From: Triglochin maritima
Taxonomy: Eukaryota; Streptophyta; Magnoliopsida; Alismatales; Juncaginaceae
Direction: 5' to 3'
Assembly: GCA_963682175.1 (NCBI GenBank)
Contig: OY821791.1
Coordinates: 30,254,326 to 30,318,325 of the forward strand
DNA: 64,000 bases
Shown: positions 32,973-45,239 of the stretch, one piece after another
Layout of the letters: each line of letters begins with the position of its first letter
Position numbering within the stretch: the first letter of the stretch is position 1
The notes under the pieces: model-generated
What the model saw: the letters and a program-made list of their open reading frames with translations, nothing else
Database searches by the model: none
What the model was told of the DNA's origin: nothing
Program-made: the position numbers and the translations under genes

Positions 32973-33578
32973 GCAGCCCGACGCCCCCATCTCCCCCATC
33001 CGCCGAGTTTCCGAGTTTTTCAGGTTAGGGTTTCGATTTTTTTTCGATTTCCACCGTTTTATTGCCTTTTTATGTATTAGGATGATATACATTGTTGATT
33101 TATGTATGATTGTAGTGTTTTTGTTGGTTTAGGAACCCGTTTTGGTGAAAACTCGAATTCGATTTTGGGTTTTTAGGCAAAACGTTTTATTTCTTGTTTG
33201 ATAGTTGATTATTGAAGTTAGTATTGTTGATTATAGGTCTACGGTAGTCATCTTAAAAATAGTTGAATTGAAGTATGATTATTGTGATTAAAATTAGATT
33301 TTTTGTTGTTATTTATGTTTGAATGTATGTTAATTTGAATGAATGTTAACTTAAAAGTGATTTATTTGAGTTTAAATGTATGTGAGTTTGAATGTATGTT
33401 AGAATTGAAGTTTGTAGTATTGTTAGTTTATTCTACCGTGCAGGTTTAAATTTACCAATTTGAAAAATATAGGAGAGGTTCTGTCAAAATTTTTAAAAAC
33501 ATTCTGACATGATTCTTAACGTTGTTTATTGTAGTGGATTTTATTGGAGAGATTGTTCGACGTTTACAGCCGGTACAG

Positions 33579-35437
33579 ATGGAGTTTGGTGGTTCTAGTA
33601 CTGGTTCAGTTAGAGGTAGCTACGCTTCACAGGGTCCGGTAGACAGATCAGTGTTGGTTTTGCAGGCCAACCACAAGTCTGACTTGTTCAAAGATTTTGT
33701 AAGTATTTTACGTTTTCAAGTTAAATATTTGCACGTGAGTTTCAATATTCTTACATTTCTCTAAATTTATGCAGAAGGATGTTGATGGTGTAAAATGCGT
33801 TGAGCATGGATCGAAGCTCAACGAATGGCAGATCACTGATGAGAGGATGCTGTTTCTGCTAGATATGGCAGGGTTTGACACAGTCACTCGGTTGGGCCGA
33901 GTTCAGTTGGATCATACCTTGCTGGGGGCGATGGTCGAGCGTTGGAGACCGGAGACTCATTCATTTCACCTGCGACATGGTGAGATGACGTGCACCTTGC
34001 GTGACATCTCGATGATTACCGGCTTGCGCGTAGATGGTTTGCCGGTGTGTGAGTCTCAGGAGTACATTTGGTCTGAGGTCTGCATGGATTTATTGGGTCA
34101 GGTCCCCGATGACTTGGGTCGTAAGGGTTCCGTAACTCTGGCTTGGTTGCAAGCTCGGTTTCAGCAGTTGCCTTTTGATGCTGACGAGGAGACGGTTACA
34201 CGACACACCAGAGCCTTCATTCTGTTCCAGTTGGGATGTAGTATTTTGGCAGATAAGAGTGGGACGATGGTTCACTTGAAGTATCTGTCTTTGCTTGGAG
34301 ATTTGGCAGTCGCATCGGAGTACAGTTGGGGTAGTGCGGCTCTGGCCCACTTATATCACATGTTAGACGAAGCCTCACTGATTCCGACGAAACATTTGTG
34401 TGGTTTTCTTACGTTCCTGCAGTTGTGGTGCTGGGAACATTTACACATTGGGAGACCTTTGAAGAACAGACCATTAGTATACCCGGAGGACGAGAGGGCA
34501 CCATTAGGATCCCGTTGGAGACGACCAAGAACATTCAAGGGTAGTGCGAAGACGACGACACTTGATTTTTATCGGAATGAGCTGGACGTGCAGGAATTCG
34601 ATCAAGTGATCTGGGAGCCTTATGTAAATTTGGATCTTAGTCAGTTACCACCATTATGTACGGAAGGTTCAGAGATCTGGACGAGCCGTACTTGGCTTAT
34701 AAATTTTGGTGAGGTGGTTATGCATTGTCCAGACCGAGTGATGAGACAGTTCGGTCTACAGCAGCACATTCCAGAGCCGATGGAGAGACATGTAGTGAAA
34801 TCGGCTCAGGGAAGGTCGGATGTGAATTGGTTGGCGGAAAATCACCAATTCATTCAGCATTGGTCGCACAGAAGAGATCATCTACAGTTTGAGCGACCAC
34901 TCCTAGGTGTCACTCCTGAAGAGAGCACACATCTGTATATGGAATGGTACTGGAGCATCACCGTGCGTTGGATAGTTCATCACCCATTGGCTCCGAATAA
35001 TACGTTATACAGACCTCGAGCGGGTAGAGAGCGAGAGATGGTAAGATTTAAACATTTATTTAAACAATTACCACTTTTAAAAATTGTTTAGTGTTTCATT
35101 AAATTTTAATTATCTGTAGGTGCACGGAGTTTATGAGCTCCACGAAGAACTCCATCAAATTCATGAGGTGATCAAAGATCACAAGACAGGTTCTTCGATG
35201 GTAGGAAAATTGAAAGAAAAAATGAAGGCTTGGCTTATGTGTTTTGGTGCTGAAGAACCAGCATTACATTTGAGTCAGGATCGCGTCGTTGAAGATGATT
35301 CACACTCTCAAGAAGACGTTGGCGGTCTGACTCAGGATACTGAGAATGCAGCACGAGGAGGGGGACGCGGCAGGGGGAGAGGACGTGCTCAAGCACGTCC
35401 TAAAAGGAAGAAGAGATTGAGAGGTCACTTAGGATAG
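33579..35437 (+). CDS. Transposon-encoded plant mobile domain (PMD) protein
   Basis: Three exons (33579-33698, 33775-35040, 35120-35437), all in phase 0, encode 567 residues. Exon 2 contains the plant mobile domain (old name aminotransferase-like): ERMLFLLDMAGF, MVERWRPETHSFHL, then DISMITGLRVDG and LWCWEHLHIGRP. The C-terminus ends in an Arg/Gly-rich, Lys-rich basic tail (GGGRGRGRGRAQ). PMDs occur in transposons and in host proteins such as MAIN and MAIL1, which act in silencing and meristem maintenance. The function in MULEs is not established; the basic tail suggests nucleic-acid binding. It sits upstream of MURA in the same orientation and has its own TATA box and leader. Confidence 0.9.
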
Positions 35438-35664
35438 AGAATTAATTGTGAACTTATTTGGTTGTTTTTATATGATACTTTTGGATGTATGTTAAAATGT
35501 TGAACTTCATATTCCATTCGTAGTTGTATTGTGTTTTATCGTACTTGTTTGTGTGTCGTGTTTGAATTGTGTTTTCGTTGATTTGTGTCGTGGTTGAATT
35601 GTCTTTGTTGTGAAACAGGAAATGAAAAAAAAAGTCGAGTTCTTAAATCAATGAACTCTACAAA

Positions 35665-36040
35665 CGAACTCGGCATCATGGATGCCGAGTTCTATTGTTG
35701 TGAACACGGCATCACCAGTGCCGAGTTCACACCAATAGAACTCGGCATCATGAGTGTCGAGTTCTATGCTTGGGTTTTTTATTGCCCCATTTGATATTCC
35801 ACTCGGCTTGCCAGGAGAATAGTGATTCAAATAGAACTCGGCACTGGTAGTGTCGAGTTCTATTTGAATCACTATTCTCCTGGGGCTCATATCGTGCATG
35901 AAACGATTGACGCGCCAGGAGAACAGTAAATGAAATAGAACTCGGCCTCTAGGAGGCCGAGTTCTAAAGTAATAATTCGGTGTTGGTAACGCCGAGTTCA
36001 CTTAAAAAAAGATAACTCGGCGTTGCCAACGCCGAGTTCT
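35665..36040. repeat. Central array of CCGAGTTC palindromes (MULE)
   Basis: Units near 35668, 35703, 35739, 35834, 35938, 35976 and 36014 repeat the pattern of the left array. The last two are complementary, just as in the left array, and lie immediately upstream of the second TATA box. Confidence 0.9.
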
Positions 36041-36047
36041 GGAGGTC

Positions 36048-36054
36048 TATATAA
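36048..36054 (+). promoter_or_regulatory. TATA box of the MULE transposase gene (duplicate promoter)
   Basis: TATATAA in CTATATAAGCAGCC, followed by a leader almost identical over about 300 bp (36,041-36,345) to that of the PMD gene (32,957-33,260). Confidence 0.7.
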
Positions 36055-36491
36055 GCAGCCAGACGCCCCCCCTCTCCCTCAAGCCGGGTTTCCGAGTTTT
36101 TCAGGTTAGGGTTTCGATTTTTTTTCGATTTCCACCGTTTTATTGCCTTTTTTATGTATTAGGATGATATACATTGTTGTTTTATGTATGATTGTAGTGT
36201 TTTTGTTGGTTTAGAAATCCGTTTTGGTGGAAACTCGAATTCGATTTTTGGTTTTTAGTGAAAACGTTTTATTTATTGTTTGATCGTAACTTGAATTTAG
36301 TTTTGTTGATTATAGGTCTACGGTAGTCATCTTAAACATTTTATTGGAGAGATTGCTCGACGTTCACAGTGGTTTGCTACTACAGTCGATTGAGGTAACT
36401 TCTAAAACATTTCAGAATTTTCAACTTTTTAAGTATTTAGTTGTGAAGAACAATCATCTCACTTGAACACATTTTCAAATTTATTTAATAT

Positions 36492-39257
36492 ATGTTAGGT
36501 ATGGATAAAGATGATGAAGGATCTTTGTTGGTTATGTATAACGGGAAATTAGAATGTGACGGAGATGTGGCAGAATACACAGGATCTGACCGCAAATTGG
36601 TAGTTGTTCTGTTGAACATCAAATATGAGGATTTAATGGATGTTATAAGATCTGAATGTTGTTATCCACACAGTATGTTTGATGTCAAGTTGACGGCGAA
36701 ATTGCCATTAAACAATGATTGGACTTACGTTCCATTAACCAATGATAGGTCGGTTTATGGATTGATGCGTTTGTTTAAACGGATGCCTGTGGTTGGAGTG
36801 TATGTGGAAGCTGAACCTAAAGTGCCCGACCCTATGCTGACAACGAACACTCATTCGCCGGAGTATGGTACAGTAAGGTCGACCGGTTGGGACTGTGGAA
36901 TAGATTTGAATATAAGTCTAAATCCTACAGCCGAAGTTCCAGCATACCAGCAAATTCCATTTTTCCAATCGCATAACTTCCAAACATGCAACGAATGGTC
37001 AGAAAATGTGTGTGACATTCCTTCTAGCAGTGCAAATCCTTATCCTGGTCTATCGCAATTTGAACCTTCACATTACAGTCATGATGAGTTTGCTGGAGGG
37101 GCTGGACCATCTACCTCATATCCTTACCTTGGGCTTGGTTTGTCACTTGTTGAACCAATTCATTTTAGTCGACCAGAAGGCCGGGAACAGATGCATAGCG
37201 TTGAAGACGATGACACTGAGGAATTAGGGGATTACAGCACACCTTTCGCTGTAGAAGATGAACCTGAAGGTGTTTCTGCTAATGAAGTCGTTCCGGAGAC
37301 GCAGGATGTCATATATGCGATGGGTCAATCCATAAACCGTGAAGACGACGACGTTGTTGATGATGCAGTTGCTAACAACGATATGATTCCAACTCTTAAT
37401 GAACTTCCCGATATCTTCGAGGACGACAACTGGATAGAGAATTCGGTAATTGAACACTCATTCTTCGATGCTGCGAACAATTTTGAACAGAGTGATTGGC
37501 ATACGCAAGATGGTCGTTCTTTCTGGGATAAACGAATTTTCCCAACCAAAGATGATTTGGTTCATGCTCTGCAATCGTGGCACATTAAAAAGTTTGTTCA
37601 GTATTCAGTTGTGGTTTCTTCAACGAAACGGTATACTGTTCATTGTATTCGTCGTGATGAAGATAACTGCAAATGGCGTCTACATGCGTCTGTTCCAAAA
37701 GGCTGCAGATATTTTCAAGTTAAAACATACGACGCCGAGCACACTTGTTCCAATCCGATATTGTTAAACGACAACAAACAATGCAGTGCTAATTTTGTAT
37801 GCGACTTGATAATGCCATCTGTTAGAACTAAGTTCACAATTACTCCTGCTGAAATAATGGAAAGGGTGAAGACCAAATACTCACTTGAAATCGGTTACGC
37901 TAAAGCATGGCATGCTAGGCAAAAAGCGTTGAACCGAATATATGGTGCCGAAGAAGACAGTTTTAAAGATTTGCGAAGGTTCGTCACAGTTCTCTGTCAG
38001 AATAATGAAGGATCTGTTGTCGAAATAGAGTCTGTCCAGATAAATTCAGACGAGGAGATGTTTAAGCGTGTATTTTGGGCGTTCGGGCCTTCAATTAGTG
38101 GGTTTCATTATTGTAGACCCGTTGTCAGTGTGGATGGAACGCACCTCTATAGCAAATATAGAGGTTTATTGCTAATTGCTGTGGGCACAGATGCAAACAA
38201 CGAAATTTTTCCTTTGGCATTTGCTGTTGTAGAGAGCGAGAATACAGAGTCGTGGACGTGGTTCCTTCATTTGCTGGCAAGTAGAGTTACAAGGCGACCC
38301 GATTTGTGTATTATCACCGACAGATTTTCGGGAATAAATGCTTGTGTGCGAGCCGCATTTCCACCTTCGGAGGGCCATGTACATCGATTCTGTCTTCGAC
38401 ACATGAAAGCAAATCTTGCTAAACATCGAAATTGCAAGGAAAGATTGGGACAAATCAAGTTTTATGAAGCGGGTAAAACTCATTCATTTATGAAATTTGA
38501 AGAGTTAATGAAGGCTATTGCAGAGGAACATAAGCCGATATACGAGTGGATTCAACATCAAGGTCCTTTGGAAAGATGGACTTGTTGTCACGACGGGGGT
38601 CGACGTTTCGGATGTATGACAACTAACATGTCAGAAAGCTTCAACAATGTCTTACGAGGGGCACGCGGTATGCCAATTACAACCATGATTTTGATGACCT
38701 TTCTCCGCTTGAACAAATTCTTTGTTAAAAGAAGGGACGTCGCCGAGTCGTGGAATGAAACATATGTACCGACAGTCCACACCGTGGTGATGGCAAACAG
38801 CAATCTGGCCAGAACACATACAGTAACTCGGTACCACCAGCTGATGTACCAGGTTGAAGCCAATGACCAGAAAAAATACCTCGTGAAATTTGAAGAAAGA
38901 GTTATTACTTGCACTTGTGGATACATAATTGCAATGCACGTCCCATGTTCACATGTACTAGCAGTTTGCAGTGGCAGACATGCAAATGTCAACACTTCAC
39001 ATTTGGTGTCCCCGTATTATGAGGTTCAAATGTACAAGGAGGCGTACAAACCGATATTTATCCCAATTCCTGATGTGAGGTATTGGCCAGATCGAGGCAC
39101 CATCACAATGAAGCCTCCCCAAACCAAAAGACCTCCCGGTCGGCCTAAATCAACGCGAATCCGAAACGAGATGGACGAACACTCTGGAAGAAAGGTAAGG
39201 TGTGGGAGATGCGGCGGTATAGGGCATAACCGAAAGCGATGCAAGGAACCTATATAG
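36492..39257 (+). CDS. MURA transposase of the Mutator superfamily
   Basis: The frame gives 921 residues from the ATG at 36492; the ATG at 36501 follows a perfect TATGTTAG acceptor and may be the true start. The order is typical of MURA: an N-terminal PB1-like segment (residues ~5-95), an acidic linker, the MuDR/WRKY-GCM1 zinc finger (~343-425), the MULE catalytic core with VVSVDGTHLY (Asp548) and IITDRF (Asp610), the SWIM zinc finger CTCGYIIAMHVPCSH (~806-820), and a CCHC knuckle CGRCGGIGHNRKRC (~903-917). The third catalytic acid is probably in the NMSESFNN region. It would bind the inverted ends and catalyse cut-and-paste transposition in the nucleus. No stop or frameshift is seen. Confidence 0.95.
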   Translation: MLGMDKDDEGSLLVMYNGKLECDGDVAEYTGSDRKLVVVLLNIKYEDLMDVIRSECCYPHSMFDVKLTAKLPLNNDWTYVPLTNDRSVYGLMRLFKRMPVVGVYVEAEPKVPDPMLTTNTHSPEYGTVRSTGWDCGIDLNISLNPTAEVPAYQQIPFFQSHNFQTCNEWSENVCDIPSSSANPYPGLSQFEPSHYSHDEFAGGAGPSTSYPYLGLGLSLVEPIHFSRPEGREQMHSVEDDDTEELGDYSTPFAVEDEPEGVSANEVVPETQDVIYAMGQSINREDDDVVDDAVANNDMIPTLNELPDIFEDDNWIENSVIEHSFFDAANNFEQSDWHTQDGRSFWDKRIFPTKDDLVHALQSWHIKKFVQYSVVVSSTKRYTVHCIRRDEDNCKWRLHASVPKGCRYFQVKTYDAEHTCSNPILLNDNKQCSANFVCDLIMPSVRTKFTITPAEIMERVKTKYSLEIGYAKAWHARQKALNRIYGAEEDSFKDLRRFVTVLCQNNEGSVVEIESVQINSDEEMFKRVFWAFGPSISGFHYCRPVVSVDGTHLYSKYRGLLLIAVGTDANNEIFPLAFAVVESENTESWTWFLHLLASRVTRRPDLCIITDRFSGINACVRAAFPPSEGHVHRFCLRHMKANLAKHRNCKERLGQIKFYEAGKTHSFMKFEELMKAIAEEHKPIYEWIQHQGPLERWTCCHDGGRRFGCMTTNMSESFNNVLRGARGMPITTMILMTFLRLNKFFVKRRDVAESWNETYVPTVHTVVMANSNLARTHTVTRYHQLMYQVEANDQKKYLVKFEERVITCTCGYIIAMHVPCSHVLAVCSGRHANVNTSHLVSPYYEVQMYKEAYKPIFIPIPDVRYWPDRGTITMKPPQTKRPPGRPKSTRIRNEMDEHSGRKVRCGRCGGIGHNRKRCKEPI

Positions 39258-39482
39258 CAAAATATTTTGTATGTAACTATTTAGTGAGACGAATGAATGT
39301 AAGAGTTGATTAATTGTAAGACTTGTAATGTATTTTGTTATGACTTGAATGAATGTACGACTTAAATCCTTTTTAAGAGTTGATCAATTGTAAGACGATA
39401 ATTGTAAGACGAATGAATGTAATGTATTTTTTAGGACCGCAAATTTGCCTACTTAAGCCTATTGAATTGGACTTCTGCCTAT

Positions 39483-39840
39483 GAAACTCGGCATCTAGAA
39501 TGCCGAGTTCTATTGTAGACATGGGCCACCTGGCCGTCACCCATTTTCACACAAGATTTGAGTGCCAGGAGAACAGGACCAAATAGAACTCGGCATCCCC
39601 AATGCCGAGTTCTATCCGAATCACTATTCTCCTGGCAACTCAATTCGACTGGAATGTCAAGTGTAAGGCAATAAAAAATCAAATCGAACTCGGCATCACC
39701 AGTGCCGAGTTCTATTTGAATCACCTCAGAAAACGTCAAGTGTTGGGCAATAAAAAATCAAGTATAACTCGGCATCACCAGTGACGAGTTCTCTCTGGGA
39801 GAACTCGGCACTGGTGATGCCGAGTTCTCTATGCACAAAA
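39483..39840. repeat. Right array of CCGAGTTC palindromes (MULE)
   Basis: Units near 39485, 39589, 39686, 39767 and 39801 mirror the left array in reverse order, making the inverted ends several hundred bases long. Confidence 0.9.
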
Positions 39841-39974
39841 AAACAAAACCCGCCGCCGCCACGTGTCACCACGTGGTGGCAGCGGGTCTAGTTTGAGAAA
39901 TACTTTTGTTTGAGGTTTATTTTGAGAATTTTTTTAAAAAAGAAAATTATTTTGAAAAATTTTCCAAAAAGAAA

Positions 39975-40455
39975 TATCGGGAGAGTTTGATATGATTGAT
40001 TTGATAATTAAGTGAGTCCTATTTGGATTTAGCATACGTAACTCATGTCCAAATTGTTAATATATATATGGCCTGGTCTCGTGTCTTTCCCATGTTATTT
40101 TTGAAAACATATAGAATACATATGAATGCATAAAAAATTACAATCTGCTGATAAGTCCAAAGAAAAAAACATTAAATAAAATCCTAGGATAATGTGAATG
40201 TCATTTGTGAAAATAAATTGAAAACTTATCGGACATTTCACAAACTAAACTAAATAAATTTATTTCTGACTATAACATTAGATTCAAATGCTCAAATTGC
40301 AACACAAATAATAATTGCAGTTGCAAAATATTTTGTTGAAAACATAATTAAAAATACATTTTACAAATTTAAGGAGTTTTTGTGCAAACGTGATATATAA
40401 ATTATAAAAAAGTACGAGGAAGATCCCTTTCTATTCTTTATTTATGACTATAACA
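39975..40455. other. AT-rich intergenic DNA
   Basis: Between the MULE target duplication and the next MITE; no feature seen. Confidence 0.5.
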
Positions 40456-40458
40456 TTA

Positions 40459-41013
40459 GGGCACTCTTAACGGGTTGGGCGCGCCTAGTTGCCTGACCTG
40501 GGCGCCCACCCGGGCATCTGTTCGGGTTGTGGACGTCCCGATTGGACGCCCGAGGCGCCCTCGGATGGGGGGCACGTGTTGCCCCCCATTCGTCCATTTT
40601 TTATATTTTTTATTTTAGTGGATGATTTGTTATTAGAAGTAATTGATAATGTATTAGGTATTTTTGATTAATGTGGGGTGATAAGTTTTGATGTTATTAA
40701 TTTGAAAATATTTTAATTAATAATTTTTTCGTGGTTTAATATTAATGTTAATGACTAATTATTAATATTAATCATTTCATTAATTGTAATTATAATGTAT
40801 TTATAATTAGAATTATGTAAAATGTAATTTGTTAAATATTGTGTAAGAATTAAAATTATTTAATTATGAAATGATGTGGAGGAAAGAGAGTGTAGGGTAG
40901 GTGGGGGTAGCTCGGACGTGGTTAAGGGATTTTTTTGGGTGGGTGGGGTGAGCTGATGTGACAGAGAGAGAGCAGAGCGGGTGGAGGTAGCTCGGGCATG
41001 GTTATTTATGGTC
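40459..41013. mobile_element. PIF/Harbinger-type MITE 1
   Basis: The 555-bp element begins GGGCACTCTTAACGGG and ends with a related inverted end; TTA lies on both sides (40456-40458 and 41014-41016), the target preference of PIF/Harbinger elements. A GC-rich block (GGGCGCC repeats, 40,478-40,590) follows the left end and the rest is AT-rich. The interior segment around GTGGGGTGATAA recurs in the MITE at 54,818-55,222, confirming a family. No transposase. Confidence 0.7.
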
Positions 41014-41059
41014 TTAGATTTCAAATGTAAAAACAAAAAAATGATTGTAGATGTAAAAT

Positions 41060-41990
41060 ATTATGTTGAGAACACAATTAGAATGTGCACTGACGGCTCG
41101 TACACCATCGAGTTGTTCGTGGGCATGGCAGGGGTGTTCTTCGTATGCAACCACTAGCCCGACAGAAGTTATATTACGAGGTAGACGATGGGCACTCCAT
41201 AAGTTTCTTCCAGGATCCTTGGCTTGGCAGCCCACTCATCGGTGAAGAGTTCGGAGAAAGGTTGCACTATGATATGGGGGTCACGATAGACATACAAATC
41301 TCTCGATTTTTACGACATGGCACTTGGAGGCTACCTTACCCAAAGTCTACTACTATGGACACCTTATGGGACCGTATTAGAAGGATTCAACCCACTGGCA
41401 CCGAGGACCGCTCACATGGAGAGACTCGGGGGGGGGGGGGGGGGGGGGGGGGTCGTTGAAGACCCGGGATGTGTGCCATTGGCTGCAGGAGCGGCGAACG
41501 AAGGTCTCATGGGCACCCGAGCCCGAGGTGTGGCACGCGCACGCCATCCCCAAACATGCAGTGCTTCTGTGGAGTGCGCTCCTGGGTAAGCTACCTAACC
41601 ATAGTTGGCTTCACACTCGAGGGGTGGGGGCGATCGTCTCCAGATGCGCCTTCTGTCATAACGCATATGAGGATACTCAACACATTTATTGGGATTGCGA
41701 AGTCACCACGGGAGTGTGGGAAAAAATATTGACCATCTTGAGGATGCGGGGACATAGCAAGCATACACTACAAGAAGAGATGGAATGCATTAGCCAATGG
41801 AAGGATGGAGAATGCCGGACCGCGAAGGTGATCACCTGCCTCGCATACGGAGCGACAACATATGTTATTTGGGAGTAGTGAAACGGTCGGTTGATAGAAG
41901 GAGAGTACCGACCTCTAGGAGCATTACTCAACCATATCAAGGACTTGATCCGGGTCCGCGGAGCAACGTACCATGAATTTGAAAGGAATA
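41060..41990 (+). pseudogene. L1-type LINE relic (zf-RVT region)
   Basis: The frame from about 41,100 encodes DDGHSISFFQDPWLG, the segment after the reverse transcriptase of plant LINEs. The frame from 41,456 encodes the zf-RVT domain: HAIPKHAVLLWSALLGKLPN, then CAFCHNAYEDTQHIYWDC. The two parts are in different frames on either side of a 25-bp G run, and the reverse transcriptase itself is missing. Confidence 0.75.
41428..41452 (+). repeat. 25-bp guanine homopolymer within the LINE relic
   Basis: An uninterrupted run of 25 G separates two reading frames of the same LINE domain region, at a place where relatives would have ordinary coding sequence. Confidence 0.95.
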
Positions 41991-41999
41991 TGTTCTAAA

Positions 42000-44900
42000 A
42001 GTTTTACTTTTATATGTCAATTATTATGAATTGGATGTACAAATATTTTGTTCATTGATTATGATATTCGTCTTTTGGAAATGTTAAGGAATATGCGTTT
42101 GGTCCTTAACCGTAGAGTTCTAAAAGATAATGGTTTACATAAATCAAAAGTTATTTATAATCATGGTAATTAACATGGAACATTAATCACCGAGATAAGA
42201 TTGTTGTGTTGGTCATCGATTGTTGTAGCTCTACAAATAATTGACGACACGAGTATGTAAAAGAGGAAAAGATTACTTTTATATATTGAATAGACCTGAC
42301 AAGTAAAACATTATGGAATTGTATTTTGTGTCATTAATGTTTTACTGTGTCTTGGATCATATGATATGAGACTTATATCTTTTCACTCAAGAAGTGTTTA
42401 ATTTGATTATTGTCAAAAGCTATCAATGAGTATAGTGATAAATGCAATAGTTGGTTGAACATGACTTGTGCTGGAAAAGATAGTTAGTCAAACGATTATC
42501 GTTGCCCCTCTTAATTGGGTGATGATATTAGTGAGCTCTTTGATAAAGCAAAATTATAATGTGCACAATGTAACTTGAGTTAAGTTACATAGTTATAATT
42601 AGCTTAAAGAAATCAATAAATGAATATAATACAAAAGTGACACATTTCTACTTTGTATATATTCTTAATATCATGAGGCAAGAGACGGACACAAGTGGTG
42701 CACTTACATCACTAAATGGATCGTGTTTAGTTCGAGTGGAACAAAGACATCTATGCTAATTGTGTAACTATAATGTGTAGCTAGATACCGCTTATAGTTT
42801 GAGATATTAAGTGTTTAATATCACTGCCGATTTAGCTTAGATCCTCATATAGGTCACATCACAAAATTGGGAAACAAGAAGCTTAATTTTGAGTTCATAT
42901 GATGTGTCAGGTTTCATGTGAAAAAGGAACATGTGGTGAACGAATAAAATCAATATGTCATGAGAATTGACATAATTAGAATTGACTTCACTAGAGTCGA
43001 CATTTCTAAAGTGGAGGTGGTGAGGGAACAACCATTGTAGTACCTACAACAAGAAAGTGGGCCTGGTTACAAAAGATGTTGGGGGTTATACAAGAGAAGT
43101 GTGTGTTATATATACCTGTGAGAAGAGGAGAACATGACAATAGATTGTAACCATGAAGGGTGATGATGGAGACAAGTGGTTCTTACAATTGTTGTGAGCA
43201 AATAGAGTGCTCGATCACTAACATGAAGTATACATTGTGGTTTAGGGTCCAGTTTGATTTCGGTGTTTTGAAGCTTTTTCATCCATAATAATAATTTGAT
43301 TGAGACAATCCGGTGTTAGGGTTGTGAGTGTCTTTCATAATCTATTGTGGATCAACAATGTTGTGTGCAGAACAAAAATATTTTGAATGACTTATACTTT
43401 GAAATTTCATTAGTTGTATAGTTTGTTAAACCATAAATAGGAATGTTCATTTCGTAATCTATTTTGCGTCTAGATGGTTTCAACGAAGAAGATGATCGAA
43501 TTTCATTAGCTGGTTGTTAATGGTGTTTTCTTAGTTGTTGTGCTTACAAAAACATTTTAAATTTCTTTTTGTTTAAAATTCCATTGGTTGATACCGTTTC
43601 TTAAACCATAAATATGAATGTCCATAACAAATTGGTAAGGGTACGTAATCTCACATAAACGATTGGGTAAAACAAATATAATTGAGGACATTCTCACAGA
43701 CTAGGTGGTTACCAATAAATGAAACTCCCATGTGAAATGTTATGTATGGATATTATATTTTACCTTCTTACATATTCCTCTTCGAATACTATTCAACAAT
43801 CTCCTGCATAATACCTACCAAAGCGTACAACGACAAAGTTATAAAATAGTGAATAAATTTACCTTACTACGTGCATCTAATTACGTTACCCAGATCATGG
43901 GTTTACCTTTAGTCTTGTTAGTCTTGTATAAGACAATAAAATTACCACCAATGGTGAACGAATTCAACACCCTGCTCATGCAAATTTACTCTCTTTAGGT
44001 GTAAATTTACTCGCGGACACGTGGATAGCACTACCTACATGGCCAAATATACCACCCTAACTATTCAATAGTCATCTAATGTAATTCGATTATAAGAATT
44101 CCCAATGGAATACTTGCATAATAGCAGGGAGTGGACAAAAGAAAAAAATGAAAGAAAATTTAAAAATGGGTTTCTTTTCTCCTTTTTTCCTGGATCGACA
44201 ATAGATTGATTTGTAACTTGTGGTTATAATTTTAGTAATTGGATAATTCTAGAACTATATATGAGTACTCATACAATATCTATCTATGACATTTTTATAA
44301 AGTACCTATGTCAAGAACAAACACAAAGATAGAATACAAAATACAAGAACAATGATACCTACAAACAAATAAACCCGACCTGAAATGCAAAAGATCACTG
44401 ACATAACCCTAATAGTCCTATAGTTAACAACCACATCAACCACTCAATTAACAATTGTGTTTTGGGACAGAATTGTTGGGAGTGTAGGTTCATGCGTGAC
44501 AATATTCAAAGGTTCTTTTACCTATGATACAAATAGTTACGACATTCATGAATGGTGGATCCAACCAAGTAATAAAATTACACTAATGTTGCCTTCCACA
44601 CAAAAAAACAATCACCTAATCATCTCGTCGGGTTTTCAGTTATTGTAGATTTCCATGAAGCACACATGTATAGCCACAATGAGTTAAGGACCATTAAGCG
44701 TTGCCGACTCTTCTACTGGATAGAAACGAGTGGGATGTGGAAAACACCACATTAGATGGAGGTGGAAGACATCATGACAATAAAAGCAAATCTTGTAAGT
44801 AATGTGGGTTTTGAAGACAGTCACCTATCATGTTGTTGTTGAACTATTATTCGTTAAATAGTTGCACTCATTTCAACTGTTGCTTAACATTGCCCACATA

Positions 44901-45235
44901 ACAAGACATAAGTTAACTAAAGAAAGTACCTTATGTCGAGGATTAGAATTTACATTCTCAACTCTACATTAAAGTACCTCAACCAACTTGTGAGATTACC
45001 TTCTATCATTTATGGAATCACATTCACATGTCCGTGGAATTCCCTCTATATGTGCTGGTGTTTGAGGTTTAATTGTACATTTCTAATGATTGTGCTTATG
45101 TTGGAAGACAAAATAATGGAACTATTTTCATTTGTACATCCAATTACCCCACTATCTATAGAGAAGTAATCAATGCATAAATGATAAATAACATCCTAGG
45201 CCAAAATTACCCTTATATGTACATGAATATATGAT
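42000..45235. other. AT-rich intergenic DNA, no gene recognised
   Basis: Only short, non-conserved open frames. Probably old repeat DNA; no termini or protein motifs were found. Confidence 0.5.
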
Positions 45236-45239
45236 TGAT

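Larger units (their letters stand above)
32464..39965 (+). mobile_element. Complete Mutator-like element with plant mobile domain gene and MURA gene
   Basis: The element starts GGAAAATTTTTC (32464) and ends with the reverse complement (39965). Both sides carry the same 9-bp target duplication AAAAAGAAA (32455-32463 and 39966-39974), the duplication length of the Mutator superfamily. The inverted ends extend inward through AACTAGACCCGCTG and a CCACGTGTCACCACGTGG segment into palindromic arrays. Inside are two plus-strand genes, 33579-35437 and 36492-39257, each preceded by a palindromic array, a TATA box and a near-identical leader. Both reading frames are open, so the element may be recent and autonomous. 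Confidence 0.92.
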
